A stretch of DNA of 64,000 nt from Gloeopeniophorella convolvens (lineage: Eukaryota > Basidiomycota > Agaricomycetes > Russulales): assembly GCA_022496205.1 (NCBI GenBank), contig WTXD01000021.1, forward strand, positions 124,001-188,000, read 5' to 3'. The position numbers and the translations under genes were made by a program. The notes beneath the pieces were generated by a model. The model had not been told where the DNA came from and did no database searches. It worked only from the letters and a program-made list of their open reading frames with translations. Of the stretch, positions 10,451 through 22,400 are shown in pieces; positions within the stretch are counted from its first letter, which is position 1; each line of letters begins with the position of its first letter.

Positions 10451-12746
10451 GACTTGGGAGGGGTGTGGTGGTGAGAAGTCGGGGATCGGCCGGGGTTCTT
10501 TCCTCTCGCCACGCCCTTTTATGCTGGTGCGGCGTCCCCGCCCCCTCAAAGCCGACAGCGCCGGGTGCTAGCGATGGACGAACTCCATTTGATATGGAGA
10601 GCGGAGAACAATTCGTTCACCCCTGAATTGGGCTGATCGTGACAACCGACTAAGGCGTGGTTAAACTTTCAACGGTATATTGGCAGACAGCAGCCCAAAA
10701 GTGAGGTAAAGTAGATATTGCCGGGTAACGGGGGTGGCCTCTTTAGGTGTGCGCAAAGTCTAGATCAGTTTCGAATGGCAGAAATGGTGCCAGTGGCCAC
10801 TGGCAGGTGATGATGTTCGGGCTGGGGCGTCCTTGGCCACATGTATACATCAGAGGTATCCCCAGTATGTTGCGCCGAGGGCTGCGGTCTGTTCTGTGTC
10901 CTAGCCAGGTGATTGCATCGGGGGCGCGGATCGATGACTTTGAGACTGACGCATCGTTGCGCCGGCGCTACGCGGAGGCGGTGCCACGCGTACGAACGCC
11001 GGCGCTGTGCTGCAGGCGCTGCGCGGATCATTTTGGCTGCAGGGACAATCTCCAATACAGTGAACATCCAACAGGGGCACATCCGTATGTTCCGATTATA
11101 TATGTCAGTGACCCCAGCCCACCGTCTCCTTTACACCTTAAACCCATGTTCAGAATGTGTGACTCTGCAGTACTTCTGCGAAACTTGTCAAACGAAGGGG
11201 ACTACGCCTGCCACTACATGTCTACTGTCCCCGGCGTAGCAGCTCCTCGAGTGCGGACTTGGCCTGCTGAGGCCCTGCCGCTCGTCCCCTGAACCGTCGG
11301 GTGCTTCCTCTTCCCAGCTTGTGAATCTTATGGTTAACATGAATATTGTGCAGCGACCAACAGGCAGCCCTTGTCAGGTGGTGGCCCAGAATGCAAGTGC
11401 TTGGTTTTCCGTGATTGACAGCTGGGGTCGTGCCGAAGTTTGGCATGCTGTATGTTCCAGTAAAAGTATGTTCAGGCACTGATTACTATTCCCCGGGCAT
11501 GAATGACACCTCAAATTGACAGCATTTTCTTGTAGACACACTGACATATGCACGAGCAGTCAACGTTCAACCGTTATTTTGGTTGGGTTTGTTCTGCGAC
11601 GCTTATTCTTACACCACTAGTTTGGTTTAATCAAAATTATAAGGCTCGCATCCCTCCTACTTACTGGTGTGCTTCCCAGTCGCGCCTAGCTTCTGTGTTG
11701 GAAACACCTCTACCGGGATGTCCCAGGCCTCGCGCAACGTCCTTGGCGGTTGCACCGCCGAGTGTGTCTTGTGCCGTGGAACGCGGCATCGAGACATCCT
11801 CGTCAAAGACCAATGTACCAGAAGGTGGGAATGCTGGGACCTCTCGGTGTTGTCCTGAGTCCCGGAGACCATCAAGTCTTGAGCAAACCGAGTGTCAAGT
11901 CACGTGCGTACCCCCTGGTATGATTTCGCAAATATTGGGTCCAAGCGGACGAGGGACACCTCGCGGGAGATGTTCTTCGGGCATGGGGGCCAGCTCGCGT
12001 GGAGGTTGGCGCGCCGTATCCGAGGGGTGCGGCCTCGGCTGGGGGTCGCCTGACGCATGCTTCGGCGCAAACCCATGCTGTTGCTGCGAGGCACGAGGGG
12101 ACTCTGGTAAATAATTAGGCTGTATGAAAATTAAAATGCATTGGCTTATGTATACTTTGGACGGGTTTTGCAGATACATGTGTGTGGCCAGATGTCGCGT
12201 TCTCGGCCCCGGGAATGTTACGCACATTGCTATCGTCACTACCGACGAGGTCGGTGTGCGGACCAGCGGCTATAGATGATGAAGACATATTCGAGTCGCT
12301 ACTCAGTCCATAGCGCTAATTATGATACCTGCCTCAGTTATGTAGGTTATGCCCAGGAGATTTCGAGTCACAGTTGCATCACAGGCTCCGCGGGTGTGAC
12401 GCGTAGCGGCGCGGGTGCCACGACTCCAAGGTATTTTTCGCTCGCTGGAACTCCTTGATCTTGTCAAAGATGTGGGTGCAAGAACCACTACGCTGCGCAC
12501 CCCACCGTCAATCCTACTTCTCGCTGCGTCGAAGCCCAGACAGACATGCAGCCGTCTCGAAAAGGGAAGCGGGATTACGGCTGTATCACGTGAATCACGT
12601 GCATTACTGCGCGTTAATGACCTCGTGATTGAGGCAGCGTAACGACTCGCCCAGTTCGACATGCGCAGCCCATACAAATTGACACTATTAAAGCGCCCTG
12701 AGGTTTTGACGGTCCCCGCAGCTCATCTCACCCACGGTCTCCAGTC
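10451..12746. other. 2.3 kb intergenic, no gene recognised
   Basis: The stretch holds several open frames of 100-190 codons (10747-11292, 11548-12114, 12303-12677 minus). None shows a domain, a signal peptide or a consistent splice pattern with its neighbours. It could hold a lineage-specific gene or decayed sequence. Confidence 0.4.
12587..12601. promoter_or_regulatory. Paired CACGTG E-boxes
   Basis: Two CACGTG palindromes (12587-12592 and 12596-12601), each preceded by T, sit 9 bp apart and about 150 bp upstream of the DUF7330 gene start. CACGTG is the classical bHLH (Cbf1/Pho4-type) site. Function here is inference. Confidence 0.4.
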
Positions 12747-13698
12747 ATGATCGTCACTGACACAAAGGACAGACTTCCTGACGAACCCGAAGCTCAACTT
12801 CAGCCTTCCGCCGAGGAGCAGACAACCCCTGAGTCCGAACAGGTGAAGATCCTAGGGCGCTTAGCCAAATTGTCCCACTTACGCTGGCTACACAGAGCCC
12901 TCCGCCTTACAGCCCTCCTGCTCCAGGGTCATCCATCCAGGTTCCTCCACCACAGAACACCCCTCCAGACCTTGCCCCGACAAATTACGCCCATGTCAGG
13001 GAGAAGAACAGTGCTTTGAAGCAACAATATATCATTGACATGGGCTTACCCCCACCGCCGGCATCAGCATTACCAAGTGGCACAGATGTCTCAGTGCTGG
13101 CAAATCTCCTGATGGAATCCCACAATGGCTCTGTCGGTGGAGAGGCCTGGGTGCTCTACGCAAAGCGTGAGCACCATGCACATAGTGAGAGTAGGACCCC
13201 CAGCAACCGCGCGCGCCTCCGATTTCTCAGCCACAATGGGTCTACAAAGGCTACAGTGGTATGCGCTCTAAGAGTCCGTTGTTTATACGTACTTATCATC
13301 GTCACAAGCACGCACACCCCTCAACCGTGGCTCCCCGTCCGTTCCTCAGCATCGACGCAAGGTCTCACAATGGCTCAGTCATGATCACCATACCCCGCTC
13401 TTTCCGGGGGCAGCTCACCCTCCATACCGATAACGGACGAGTACATCTCTCACCCGCTCTTGCGCCTCGTGCCGCCCAACTATCCAGTGCCAACGGGACA
13501 CATACGTACTTTGTTGGCGAGCGGCCAAGCTGTGGGCAATGGCGGACCAGTGCGCACGGTGATGGCGACGAAGTCGACGAGGCTTCTGGATGGACGAAGA
13601 ATGGGGGTGTGGCTGTGTCATACGATGACGAGAGCACCGATACGAGGAAAATGCCTGGGATGCTAAGCACATTGATGAAAGCTATTGGGCTTCAGTGA
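12747..13698 (+). CDS. DUF7330-like protein
   Basis: A basidiomycete protein of unknown function. Exon 1 starts MIVTDTKDRLPDEPEAQLQP and ends ESEQ before an intron (12842-12893). Exon 2 encodes SPPPYSPPAPGSS, a Pro-rich stretch, then LMESHNGSVGGEAWVLYAK. After uncertain splicing between 13160 and 13350 the protein continues IDARSHNGSVMITIPRSFRG, QLTLHTDNGRVHLSPAL, ANGTHTYFVGER and the C-terminal MPGMLSTLMKAIGLQ, with TGA at 13696. The repeated (H)NGS turns with alternating hydrophobic strands, and the PRSFRG motif followed by a T-NG-V-LSPAL block, are typical of DUF7330, a beta-rich domain. SPPPYSP is an additional PPxY motif. No signal peptide is visible. Confidence 0.7.
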
Positions 13699-14104
13699 CT
13701 CTGGAAATCTGTACATATATTTCGAGATTGCAGCGCAGCCGTCGTCGTAATCCACTTAAGATGCCAACTTAGAGATCGTTCGATCATCGATCACAAAGGA
13801 AAAGGTACGAGCTGGTGCATAACTGCTTCGCAAGTGCTTATATCAACCCGCAAGTCGACGTGGCGTCGCTGAGTGTCAGCCCTAAGTACTTCTCGTTGGA
13901 CACTGCAATAAGATCTTGAAGGAGATGGACACGATCATCGATAAGATCAACTCTCAACGCTGATATTCGCAATAACGACACCATCGCGGCATGACCCATA
14001 TTGATACAACTAACATAGCCTTCTGCATTTTCTTTCCGTTCAACTCGTACACATCCAAGCAGCTGGTCGAGGTACTCCAACCGCGAAGCGGAGGAAGAGC
14101 CTTT
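13699..14104. other. Convergent intergenic region
   Basis: 406 bp between the 3' ends of the DUF7330 gene and the first cyclophilin gene. It should hold the two 3' UTRs; nothing else is seen. Confidence 0.5.
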
Positions 14105-14764
14105 TAAACGGTGCCAGAGCGAGCGATGGTGATCTGCGCCTTGGGCTTGCCAGAGGGAGTGCCAAGGGACTCGATCCTGGACACGAGCTCCAGGTTCTGA
14201 ACGACCTCGCCTGACGGAGGTCAGACGTGCAACTGAAAGAGACGGTATACGCTTACCAAAGACGACGTGGGCACCATCGAGCCAGGAAGTCACCACGGTG
14301 GTGATGAAGAACTGGGAGCCATTGGTGTTCTTGCCGGCGTTAGCCATGGAGAGGGTACCGGGCTTCGTGTGTTTCAACTGGAAGTTCTCATCTAAGATTG
14401 GAAGGCCGTGAACAACGAGCTGGCAAACGTCATTTGAAGTAATCACCCTCGAATTTCTCGCCATAAATAGACTTGCCACCAGTTCCGTTACCCCTGGTGA
14501 AGTCACCGCCCTGAAGCATGAACTGGGGGATGATACGGTGGAAGGACGATCCCGCATAACCAAAGCCATGCTGGCCAGTGGCAAGCTCGCGGAAGTTCTT
14601 GGCGGTTCTTGGAACGACGTCGTCGTATAGCTTGAAGATGATGCGACCGGCCTCCTCACCGTTGATTGTGATATCGAACTAAAGATAGGGGCGAAGAACA
14701 AAAATGGGCCGTCCATAAGAACGTGCTTTAAAATGACGAAGGAACGTACGAAGACGAGAGACAT
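14105..14764 (-). CDS. Cyclophilin-type peptidyl-prolyl isomerase, cytosolic (copy 1)
   Basis: Catalyses cis-trans isomerisation of Xaa-Pro bonds; a cyclophilin A-type foldase and the expected target of cyclosporin. Exon 1 encodes only MSLVF. After an intron come [40 protein letters not shown] and [21 protein letters not shown] second intron precedes [40 protein letters not shown] and HVVFG. A third precedes [17 protein letters not shown] and the C-terminal ITIARSGTV, with TAA at 14105. The active-site Arg, Phe, Met and Gln ([10 protein letters not shown]) and the cyclosporin-binding Trp (SWLDG) are present. Length is about 162 aa, normal for CypA, with no targeting signal. A close paralogue lies 0.9 kb upstream with the same three intron positions. 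Confidence 0.95.
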
Positions 14765-15624
14765 GGTTGCTGAGTGGTTGGAAAATTGGGATCAAGAGAT
14801 GGTCGATAGCCCAGCTACGAGTGGAGGCATATAAGCACCCTCGGCTTTTACCGAATCGGAGATAATCTTCAATCACATCAGCGTCGAGCGCCCTGAATCC
14901 GAGTCGCAGCCGTGCTCCCTGATGCTCCTACCGCAATTCTCGTACCGTCACCGTGGCGCTCTATGGAATTTGGTTTGGCAGAAAGTCCGTGAGACGTGCA
15001 TCTTCAATCCACTCGCTTCGGCATTGGGAAGGCTTCGTTTGAGATTCGGACGCTTCATCTGTTTGCCCCGCAACTCAAGCATAAGCCAATGGCTCATATC
15101 GTTGTTTGGCGAACACACGGTTTGGTCTGTGTATGGGGAGTTGGGGGCTAATGTTGCTTGGGAACCGAGTTACGAACAAATGCCTTCCATTGTACAGGTG
15201 CGCATGCGTGTTGCACTGCCAACCCAGGGCCGATTCTAAGCTGACTCCACGTGGCTTAGTCTCTGATGGGCTACTTCCTTCATGGCTCGATACATGGAGC
15301 TGCCGTGCTACAGATGCCAGCTACTGCACGGAATACCAGGGGTGGGTGTATAGTGCGGGCGTCCGATGGATTGGCGCACAGGGGGGTGTAAGATTCTGCT
15401 TACCTCGGGGATAAACCTTTCGGGCGGCCCCCTGCCCTACGTGAGACAATCGATAGGATCAAAGCTGTACTCCACAAGCACAAAGCGGGCAGCCATCATT
15501 TACAGTCCACTAGTCAAACTGTATTGTTACAACACTGGCATACTCCAAGAACAATTGCTCTCTACGTATCAATAATGAAAGGAGGCTCGGAATACGCGCA
15601 CAAACGGAAGAAAACTACTCGCAT
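14765..15624. other. Intergenic between cyclophilin paralogues
   Basis: 860 bp between the start of copy 1 and the stop of copy 2. It should contain the copy 1 promoter. No coding exon is recognisable. Confidence 0.5.
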
Positions 15625-16278
15625 CTATTGAACTATGCCTGATCGAGCGATAGTGACCTTCGCCTTTGGTGTACCGGACTGGCTACCAAGAGACTCGACC
15701 CGGGTGACGAGATCAAAGCCTTCGACGACCTCGCCTGAATGGAAGCGAATGATCAACAAAGCGGGCCCGTTGGTTCGGTCATCTACCTACCAAAGACAAC
15801 GTGGGCTCCATCGAGCCAAGACGTCACTACTGTGGTGATGAAGAATTGCGAGCCATTCGTGTTCTTTCCGGCGTTGGCCATAGAAAGAAGACCAGGTCGG
15901 CTGTGCGTAAGCTGGAAGTTCTCGTCTGAATTGGTTAGATCAGTGTGGCCGCGACGAGACTAGAGTGGCAGGTACCTTCGAACTTCTCGCCATAGATCGA
16001 CTTGCCACCGGTGCCATTACCCTTGGTGAAGTCGCCGCCCTGGAGCATAAACTTTGGGATAATGCGGTGGAAAGAGGATCCCGCATAACCGAAGCCATTC
16101 TGACCAGTAGCGAGCTCGCGAAAGTTCTTGGCGGTCCTTGGAACAACGTCGTCGTAAAGCTTGAAGATGATCCGGCCCGCCTCCTTGCCGTCAATGGTCA
16201 ATTCGAACTGAACGGAGGAGACTCGGTTAGCGGAACCTCAAAAATACGGAAGCAAAGACGAACGAAAACGTCGGCCAT
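15625..16278 (-). CDS. Cyclophilin-type peptidyl-prolyl isomerase, cytosolic (copy 2)
   Basis: The tandem paralogue of the cyclophilin at 14105-14764. The first exon encodes MADVF and is followed by [40 protein letters not shown] and [20 protein letters not shown]. The last two exons encode [40 protein letters not shown], then [20 protein letters not shown] and ARSGIVQ with TAG at 15625. The three introns fall at exactly the same codons as in copy 1, which proves duplication. All catalytic residues are kept; IPK replaces the usual IPQ just before the catalytic FMLQ, a surface change. The C-terminal third is the most diverged part. Confidence 0.95.
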
Positions 16279-17397
16279 GTCTGCCTGGTCTGTGGGATTA
16301 CAAGTGGTGGAGATCGCGGGGGAGTGAAGGGAGAACGCACACATATAAGGACCATCGGTATTGACCGGTCCGGGATGATCTAATCATGTCAGTCGCCCGT
16401 AAGGTGCCCCGAATCGCATCTCCTTCCCAAGCAAACGCCATGCACGTTCGACGACCTCGATGCATGCTCTCTTTCACAAGTATTCTGACTGGTCGTTATT
16501 CAAAAATGCAGTCACACCGGTACCTTTGCGCATCGCCTAGAGCCCCAACGAATCCTTGCAAGCCCCCTCATCGATGGGCGTCGCATGGACGTTGACAGAC
16601 TTCTTGATCCATTTTTCACCGGCGTGGCTCCAACTAGCTTCATAAGGATATTCTAGACAGAATCCTTGACTGCTGTTCGCGAGCTTCTTGCCGCCCTGCC
16701 GCGCCTTTTGCTTCCCTGGTCCAGTCGCGTTCCTCACGGAAGCCGAGTACACCTGAACTTGGACTGGGCACGTATACATACGGACCTTCGCGCAGGGCCT
16801 ACATGAAACGACGGGGGCTTCTGTAACACCAGACGACCAACGTGTCTATGGGTGAACTCAGAAGAGGTGATGTGGCTGCGGCCTGCGGCTACACTGGCGC
16901 TCGGCAGCTTTTTCATGCCGGACAGGCACGGCCTTGATCGGCACAGCCACGATATTCCCATCTCAACGCTGATTTCCGAGCTGCTCTGGCGGTGGCACTG
17001 GTGATGGCTCTTACGTCGATCTACCAGTAACCCGGCAATCGCACATTGATGTGGCTGCTAAATGGTACGCGCTAGGGATTTGTATGTCGTTGTAATTTGC
17101 TCAAACCCGCCTGAGCGCGCATCAGGGTTGCTCGCGACAGTAGTATACCTGACAGGTCCTCCTCTTGTCAGGTCAGGATTTGTACGACAGCCAGTGATTA
17201 GGTGTGTGTTCCGAGGACGTCCCTCCCCTGCTGTTTCAGGAGCGACCTGAAAAAGGTCCAAGGGTATGCATTATTGCACGTACCCGCCTTCGTCTCTCCC
17301 CTCTCCCCTCCTTCCATTAAAATAACCGCCATTCTGTTCCCTGGAGAGCCAGAGAAGTGCGCTTGACGCCCACTCTCGATGAGCCTGAGCGACCTCG
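16279..17397. other. Divergent intergenic region
   Basis: About 1.1 kb between the cyclophilin copy 2 start (minus) and the DUF6533 gene start (plus). The 80-codon minus frame at 16537-16779 has no recognisable domain. It should contain both promoters. Confidence 0.45.
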
Positions 17398-19075
17398 ATG
17401 CCATGTATGCAATGCTCTCCGCCTGCCACGCAAGTGCTGAAACTAGCTTTCTCCAGTCCGAGGCACTCGTACATCCAAGTGGCTGCCCTCTGTACGTCGC
17501 TCCCCCAGATATCCCGGCTTACGCTGACTGATAGGTTGTCGCACTGTAGCGTTTCTTTACTATGACCATGTCTTGACTTTCCCGGCTGAAGTGTCGCGCA
17601 TGTGGTCTCAGCCCATCTCGAAAAACACGCTCCTTTTCTTTCTGAATCGCTACGTGGCATTCCTGGGCAACATTGCCGTCGCCGTCATCACCTTCGCTGG
17701 TGTCAGCACCACGCACGAGGTACACACCTCTTCGTTAACTGTATAAGCCCGGCTTACGCGTGACCCTGAATGTCTCTCCAGAGGTAAGCTCTGTGCTGCC
17801 AAGGCCGTCACCGCATGCTCACGCTCTGATATTCACAGCTGTAAAGCGGTCGGCTTCCTCCGCCAATCTTTAATGATCCTCAGTCAGATTCTCGTCTCTG
17901 GTGAGTCACTGCGTGCCCGCCTTACTCTGTCTAACCGGGGTCTGGGCCCCGTGCTGACGCACCGATCAGTAACGCTCGCTACGCGTATTATTGCACTGTA
18001 TTCTAATTCACGACGCATCATCATCCTAGTCCTGGGTTCCGGATTCCTTCTCACTGGTGTCAGCTGCGTGAGTCTGCTCGCCCTCGCGTGGTCCCGCTCT
18101 GGCTAACTCTGTGCGCTGAAGTGGTCCCTAGTGGGTCAGCACAGCACACTTTTAGTGGGTATACGTGGTTGTCATTTCTTGATGTCAGAAGCAACGTGCG
18201 TCCATCACACTCAATGGCTCCAGGTTACTTCGTCTGATCTCACCTGTCGAACTGCAGCGGCATTCGTGCGTTTTATTTCCCCCGAGCTATGATGGTTCAT
18301 TCCTTAACGGGGTTGCACAGACATCGCTTCTGCGTGGGAGGCACAGGCATTGTTCGACGCTTTGGTTTTCGTTTTGACGGTACGCCAAACATTGAAGACG
18401 CGCGCGCTGCATAGAACGAGCTTCAACCTTTCTGGGGCGGGGCTGGTGGACATCGTATGGCGTGATGGTAAGCAGCTTCGTGCTACACGTATTCGAATGT
18501 TGCTCTGACATTTCGCACAGGCGCGCTTTACTTCGCGTAAGTCAGACACCTATGCAGCCAAACGCCACTCTTAACCGAGCTCGATGCGGTGCAGCATCAT
18601 GGGTTTCGCGAATCTAGCGAACATTTTCACCTTTTACGTGCGTATCTCATCTTCCTAGCAAGCCCCATCACTGAAACAGCGGGAAAAATCCCAGTTATCC
18701 GGGGTATGCTTCAGAGCCTTTTTCCTGTGTTCGACCGTCTGATTCCCCGATCCCGCGCGTTTAGCCAACGCTCAAAGGCGTATTCTCGACGCCTGCTAGC
18801 TGGTTCGCAGTCCCCGTCTCACCCAACTCGGCGCGCAGATGCTCACGCGCCTTTACAGCATCTCAGTGACGATGTGCTCGCGCCTAGTCCTCAACCTCTA
18901 CAAGGCCGCCACGCCGGACGAGGCTACCGCGTCCCTCGAGCCGATGACGACGGTCGTCCTGGGCGTGTATGTTGACAGCGGCACCTTCAACCGAGTCGGC
19001 AGCGACCTCGAATCGACTTGGTCTGGGGACGCGTTGACAGAGAGGCCTGATGAGGAGGTCGGCGTGGCCTGGTGA
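17398..19075 (+). CDS. DUF6533 domain multi-pass membrane protein
   Basis: A family of predicted seven-helix membrane proteins expanded in Agaricomycetes, function unknown. The start at 17398 gives MPCMQCSPPATQVLKLAFSS. After a 40-60 nt intron comes the DUF6533 signature: VAFLYYDHVLTFPAEVSRMW and LFFLNRYVAFLGNIAVAVIT. Further helices are CKAVGFLRQSLMILSQILVS, TLATRIIALYSNSRRIIILV with LGSGFLLTGVSC, and AQALFDALVFVLTVRQTLKT. Small exons then encode GALYFA and IMGFANLANIFTFY. A 160-nt intron leads to the last exon, TRLYSISVTMCSRLVLNLYK, with a cytosolic acidic tail ending EEVGVAW and TGA at 19073. At least nine exons are needed. The order YDHVLTF, NRY, IYALYS-like, MGFANL, SRLVLNLYK is as in this family. 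The segment at about 18060-18300 is not fully resolved. Confidence 0.8.
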
Positions 19076-19442
19076 GGGTCGGATATATCATGGAGGGTCG
19101 GTGTAGCATTTAGAGCCCAATCACTCATGTATGCATTAGCAGACAATGGACGTAATGGTTTAATACCTACTTCTTGAAGCTTGAAGCTTGAGGTCAGAGC
19201 AATCGTGGGGATGAGATCACGCTATAACAGATGAGTTGGCTACGTTCCAGAGAATGTATCCCGGCCTTTGAGTGCTAATTTCCGACGATGCAAGTGAGAG
19301 AGAAAAGGAAAATGAATCATAGCAGACGACGTAGTATATCGTATCGCACAATCTAGAGTAACAACAATGTGATGCAGTGTGGCTTCTGCCCCATAAGTCC
19401 TTTTGCCAATCAGTACAAGACCTCCCGAAACCCCTCCGACAC
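19076..19442. other. Convergent intergenic region
   Basis: 367 bp between the 3' ends of the DUF6533 gene and ATP-citrate lyase. It contains AGCTTGAAGCTTGA direct repeats at about 19176. Nothing else is seen. Confidence 0.5.
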
Positions 19443-22400
19443 TCAGATGCGGCCCAGCACACGCGGCTGAGACACGTCCGCCATGTTGATGAAGATATCG
19501 TCCGCAGGGTGGCGGTACAGTGGCGCACGGAGGCGCTTCTGGTCGAGGTGGTGGCCAATGAAGCCGATGGAGCGGCCAAGGACGAAGAGGCCGTTGAGGG
19601 TGCCGATGCGGATGTACTCGTCTGCCTCCTCGGGAGTGAACGCGCCAGAATCCCGCAGCAGGTCGACGAAGGAAACGGCAATGCAGCCATCGACGTTGAG
19701 GATGAGGGTGTCCTTCTTGGACGTCGTCACCTTCTCGACGGCGAGCGCGTAGTCGAGCAGCGAGTGACTGGGGAAGTGCTTGCTTACGTACTCCTTCACA
19801 ATCTCGACACGAAGATCAGGGTTGTTGACACTCTTGATCTTGTGGCCAATACCAGAGACTAAAAGTTGATTAAAAATCTGCAACAATTGTCACCATGGCA
19901 GTAGTACGTACTCAGTTTGTTCGCCTTCCTTGATTGGTCGACGAACTCGCGGGGGGTGAGACCAGTGTCCCGGGCGTTGGAGAACATGGCCGCGGCCTCA
20001 TCGAGCGCACCACCGAAGCGGCTACCGATAGTGAGGAGACCAGATGCGAGCGAAGAGATAAGGTCCTTGCCCGCGCGTGTGGCAACGATAGTGTTCATGG
20101 CACTGCAGCGAGCGATCAGCGAATCCGCAAAATGAGGTTTGACGGGATCAGCTTACCCAGAAACGGCAGGGCCGTGGTCAGCCGTAAGCATCAGGACCAT
20201 CTCAATGAACTTGGTCGCCCACGGCGGTAGGCGGCGCTTGAACCAGAGCAAGCTGACAACACCACCAAGACCAATGTCTTCTTTGAATACATTGGAGATG
20301 CGCATGCCAGCGTAGAGGAGCTCCTGTCCGCGCTCGTCCGAGATGGTCGAGATGAAGGCAGCAGGCTTGCGGATGAGGCCGAGCTCTTGGGCCCACTTGT
20401 AGTCCATGGGGATGACAGGCGGGTCGCGCTCAGCGGCGGGCTTGATGATGCCCTTGTTGACAAGGCCGTCGTAGGTATCCTTGAGAACCTCGGGCAGGTC
20501 CTCGAACGTTTCGGGAACGATGAAGCCCGCCTCGCGCATAGCACGGTTCTTCGCGTCCGCAGTCTCCATATCCGAGTTCGCGAGCGAGCCAGCGTGGCCG
20601 AACTGGACCTCGGTAGCGAACATCTTCGCGCAGGTACCAATGGCCCATGCAACGATCGGCTTCTTGATCTGGCCCGCCTTGACAGCCTCAATGACACGGT
20701 ACTCCTCGACACCACCGACCTCACCGAGCAAGACAAGCATTTTACACTCGGGATCCTGCTCGTAGCGGAGCAAGTGGTCGATGAAGGTGGAGCCGGGGTA
20801 GCGGTCACCACCGATGGCGATACCCTCGTAGGTACCGTTTGTGAAGAGGGAGAGGATGTTGTTCAGCTCGTTCGACATGCCACCAGACTTGGACACGTAG
20901 CCAACGGAGCCGGGGCGGTAGAGCTTGGAAGCAATGATGTTGTCCATCATACCACCAGAGTTTCCGATCTTGAAGCAGCCGGGCTTGATACCACCAACAG
21001 TGGCAGGACCGATGATGAGAACACCCTTGGACTTCGCGAGGTGGAGGATTTCGCGGGCGTGACGTTCGGGAACACCCTCAGCGATGATCGCAAGAGCCTT
21101 GATCTGGGGGTAGGTGAGGATCTCGAGCGTGCTGGAGTAGACGGAGCGTGACGAGGCAAAGTTGACGACAACATCGACGTCAGGGTGCTTCTTCACGGCG
21201 TCCTCCACGGAGGTGTAAACGGGGAGGAGGGCCTCCTTGGTGCCCCAGTAGAACTTCTGGATGTGGTGGCCACCGAAGGGGTAGATCATCGCAGCAACCG
21301 AAGGAGTCTCGCGTCCGCAAGAGTAATCGAAGTCGAGCATGCCCTGGATAGCGCGGGGCTGGAGACCGTACACGAACGAGCGGGTGGTGGCGTCGAAAGG
21401 ACGGTACGAGGGGCGAGCGGGCGTCGAGGTCGTTTCAAAGCGCACGATCTGGTCATTGGGCTGCGCACGACCCCCATCGGGGCGAATAGAACCGACTCCA
21501 TCTGAGTCCACAACAGCGGCCTTCGAGGGCGTAGGAGAGGGAGGTGAGGTGATGGGGAGAGAGGGTGCAACGGACTTCGCTTCGCGCTTGACGCCAAGAG
21601 CAAGGGGGACGATCTCGGTGATGTGCGTCTCAGGGCCGTAGACCTTGATCGGGACACCAAGCGACTCGCCGAGCAGGCGCATAGCCTTAAGACCCTCCTG
21701 GTAGTTGGGACCACCACGGCGAACATAGATGCGGACTTGGTGGTTGATCAAGGGGGTCCTGTACTCCTTGAGAGCACGGATGATACCCTTGAAAGTGGCG
21801 GCAACGTTGGTGAAGTTGGCGATACCACCACCAATGATGAGGAGCTTGCCCTCGGGATGGGGCTTTCCACGAGTGATCAGGTCGACTGCGAGAAACATAA
21901 GATACAGTCGACACTGGCAGAGGGTGATGCTCACTGATGGTCTTGGCATACTCGTAGGTCTGGCCCTCAGTGGGCGCACCGGAGTACTCTCCGTAGTTGG
22001 CAAGCTCGTGAGCAAAGCCGTGTGCGGCGATGGCATCAGAGTACACAACTGAAGCACCACCACCAGCGACCATGGTCCACACACGACCCTCAGGGTTGAG
22101 GACGGTGAGTTTGAGCGAGGCGCCAGTCGAAGCATCGAGCTTCTGGATGTAAGCCTCTTCCTTTGTGAGGTCACGACCGAAAGGTGCGGGCCAGACCTGA
22201 TATGATTGTTGATTGCATCGTCAGCGAGATGTTAACATGTCGACTTACCATGGGAGGTCCGCGATCAGCAGAGACGGCCTTGCCCTGGGTTGATCCCTGA
22301 GCGGGGCCAGTTTCGTAGACCGTCAGGTCGCGCGCGATGGCCCACTTGGGCCCGCAGATCGAGTCGGCGGTCTGGTCAAGCTTAGCGGCCATGTCGAGGT

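Noticed and set aside
10747..12114. Open frames of 181 and 188 codons on the plus strand
   Set aside because: No domain, no consistent splice sites, and random-like composition.
20387..21151. 254-codon plus-strand open frame
   Set aside because: Antisense shadow of ATP-citrate lyase, with no domain of its own.
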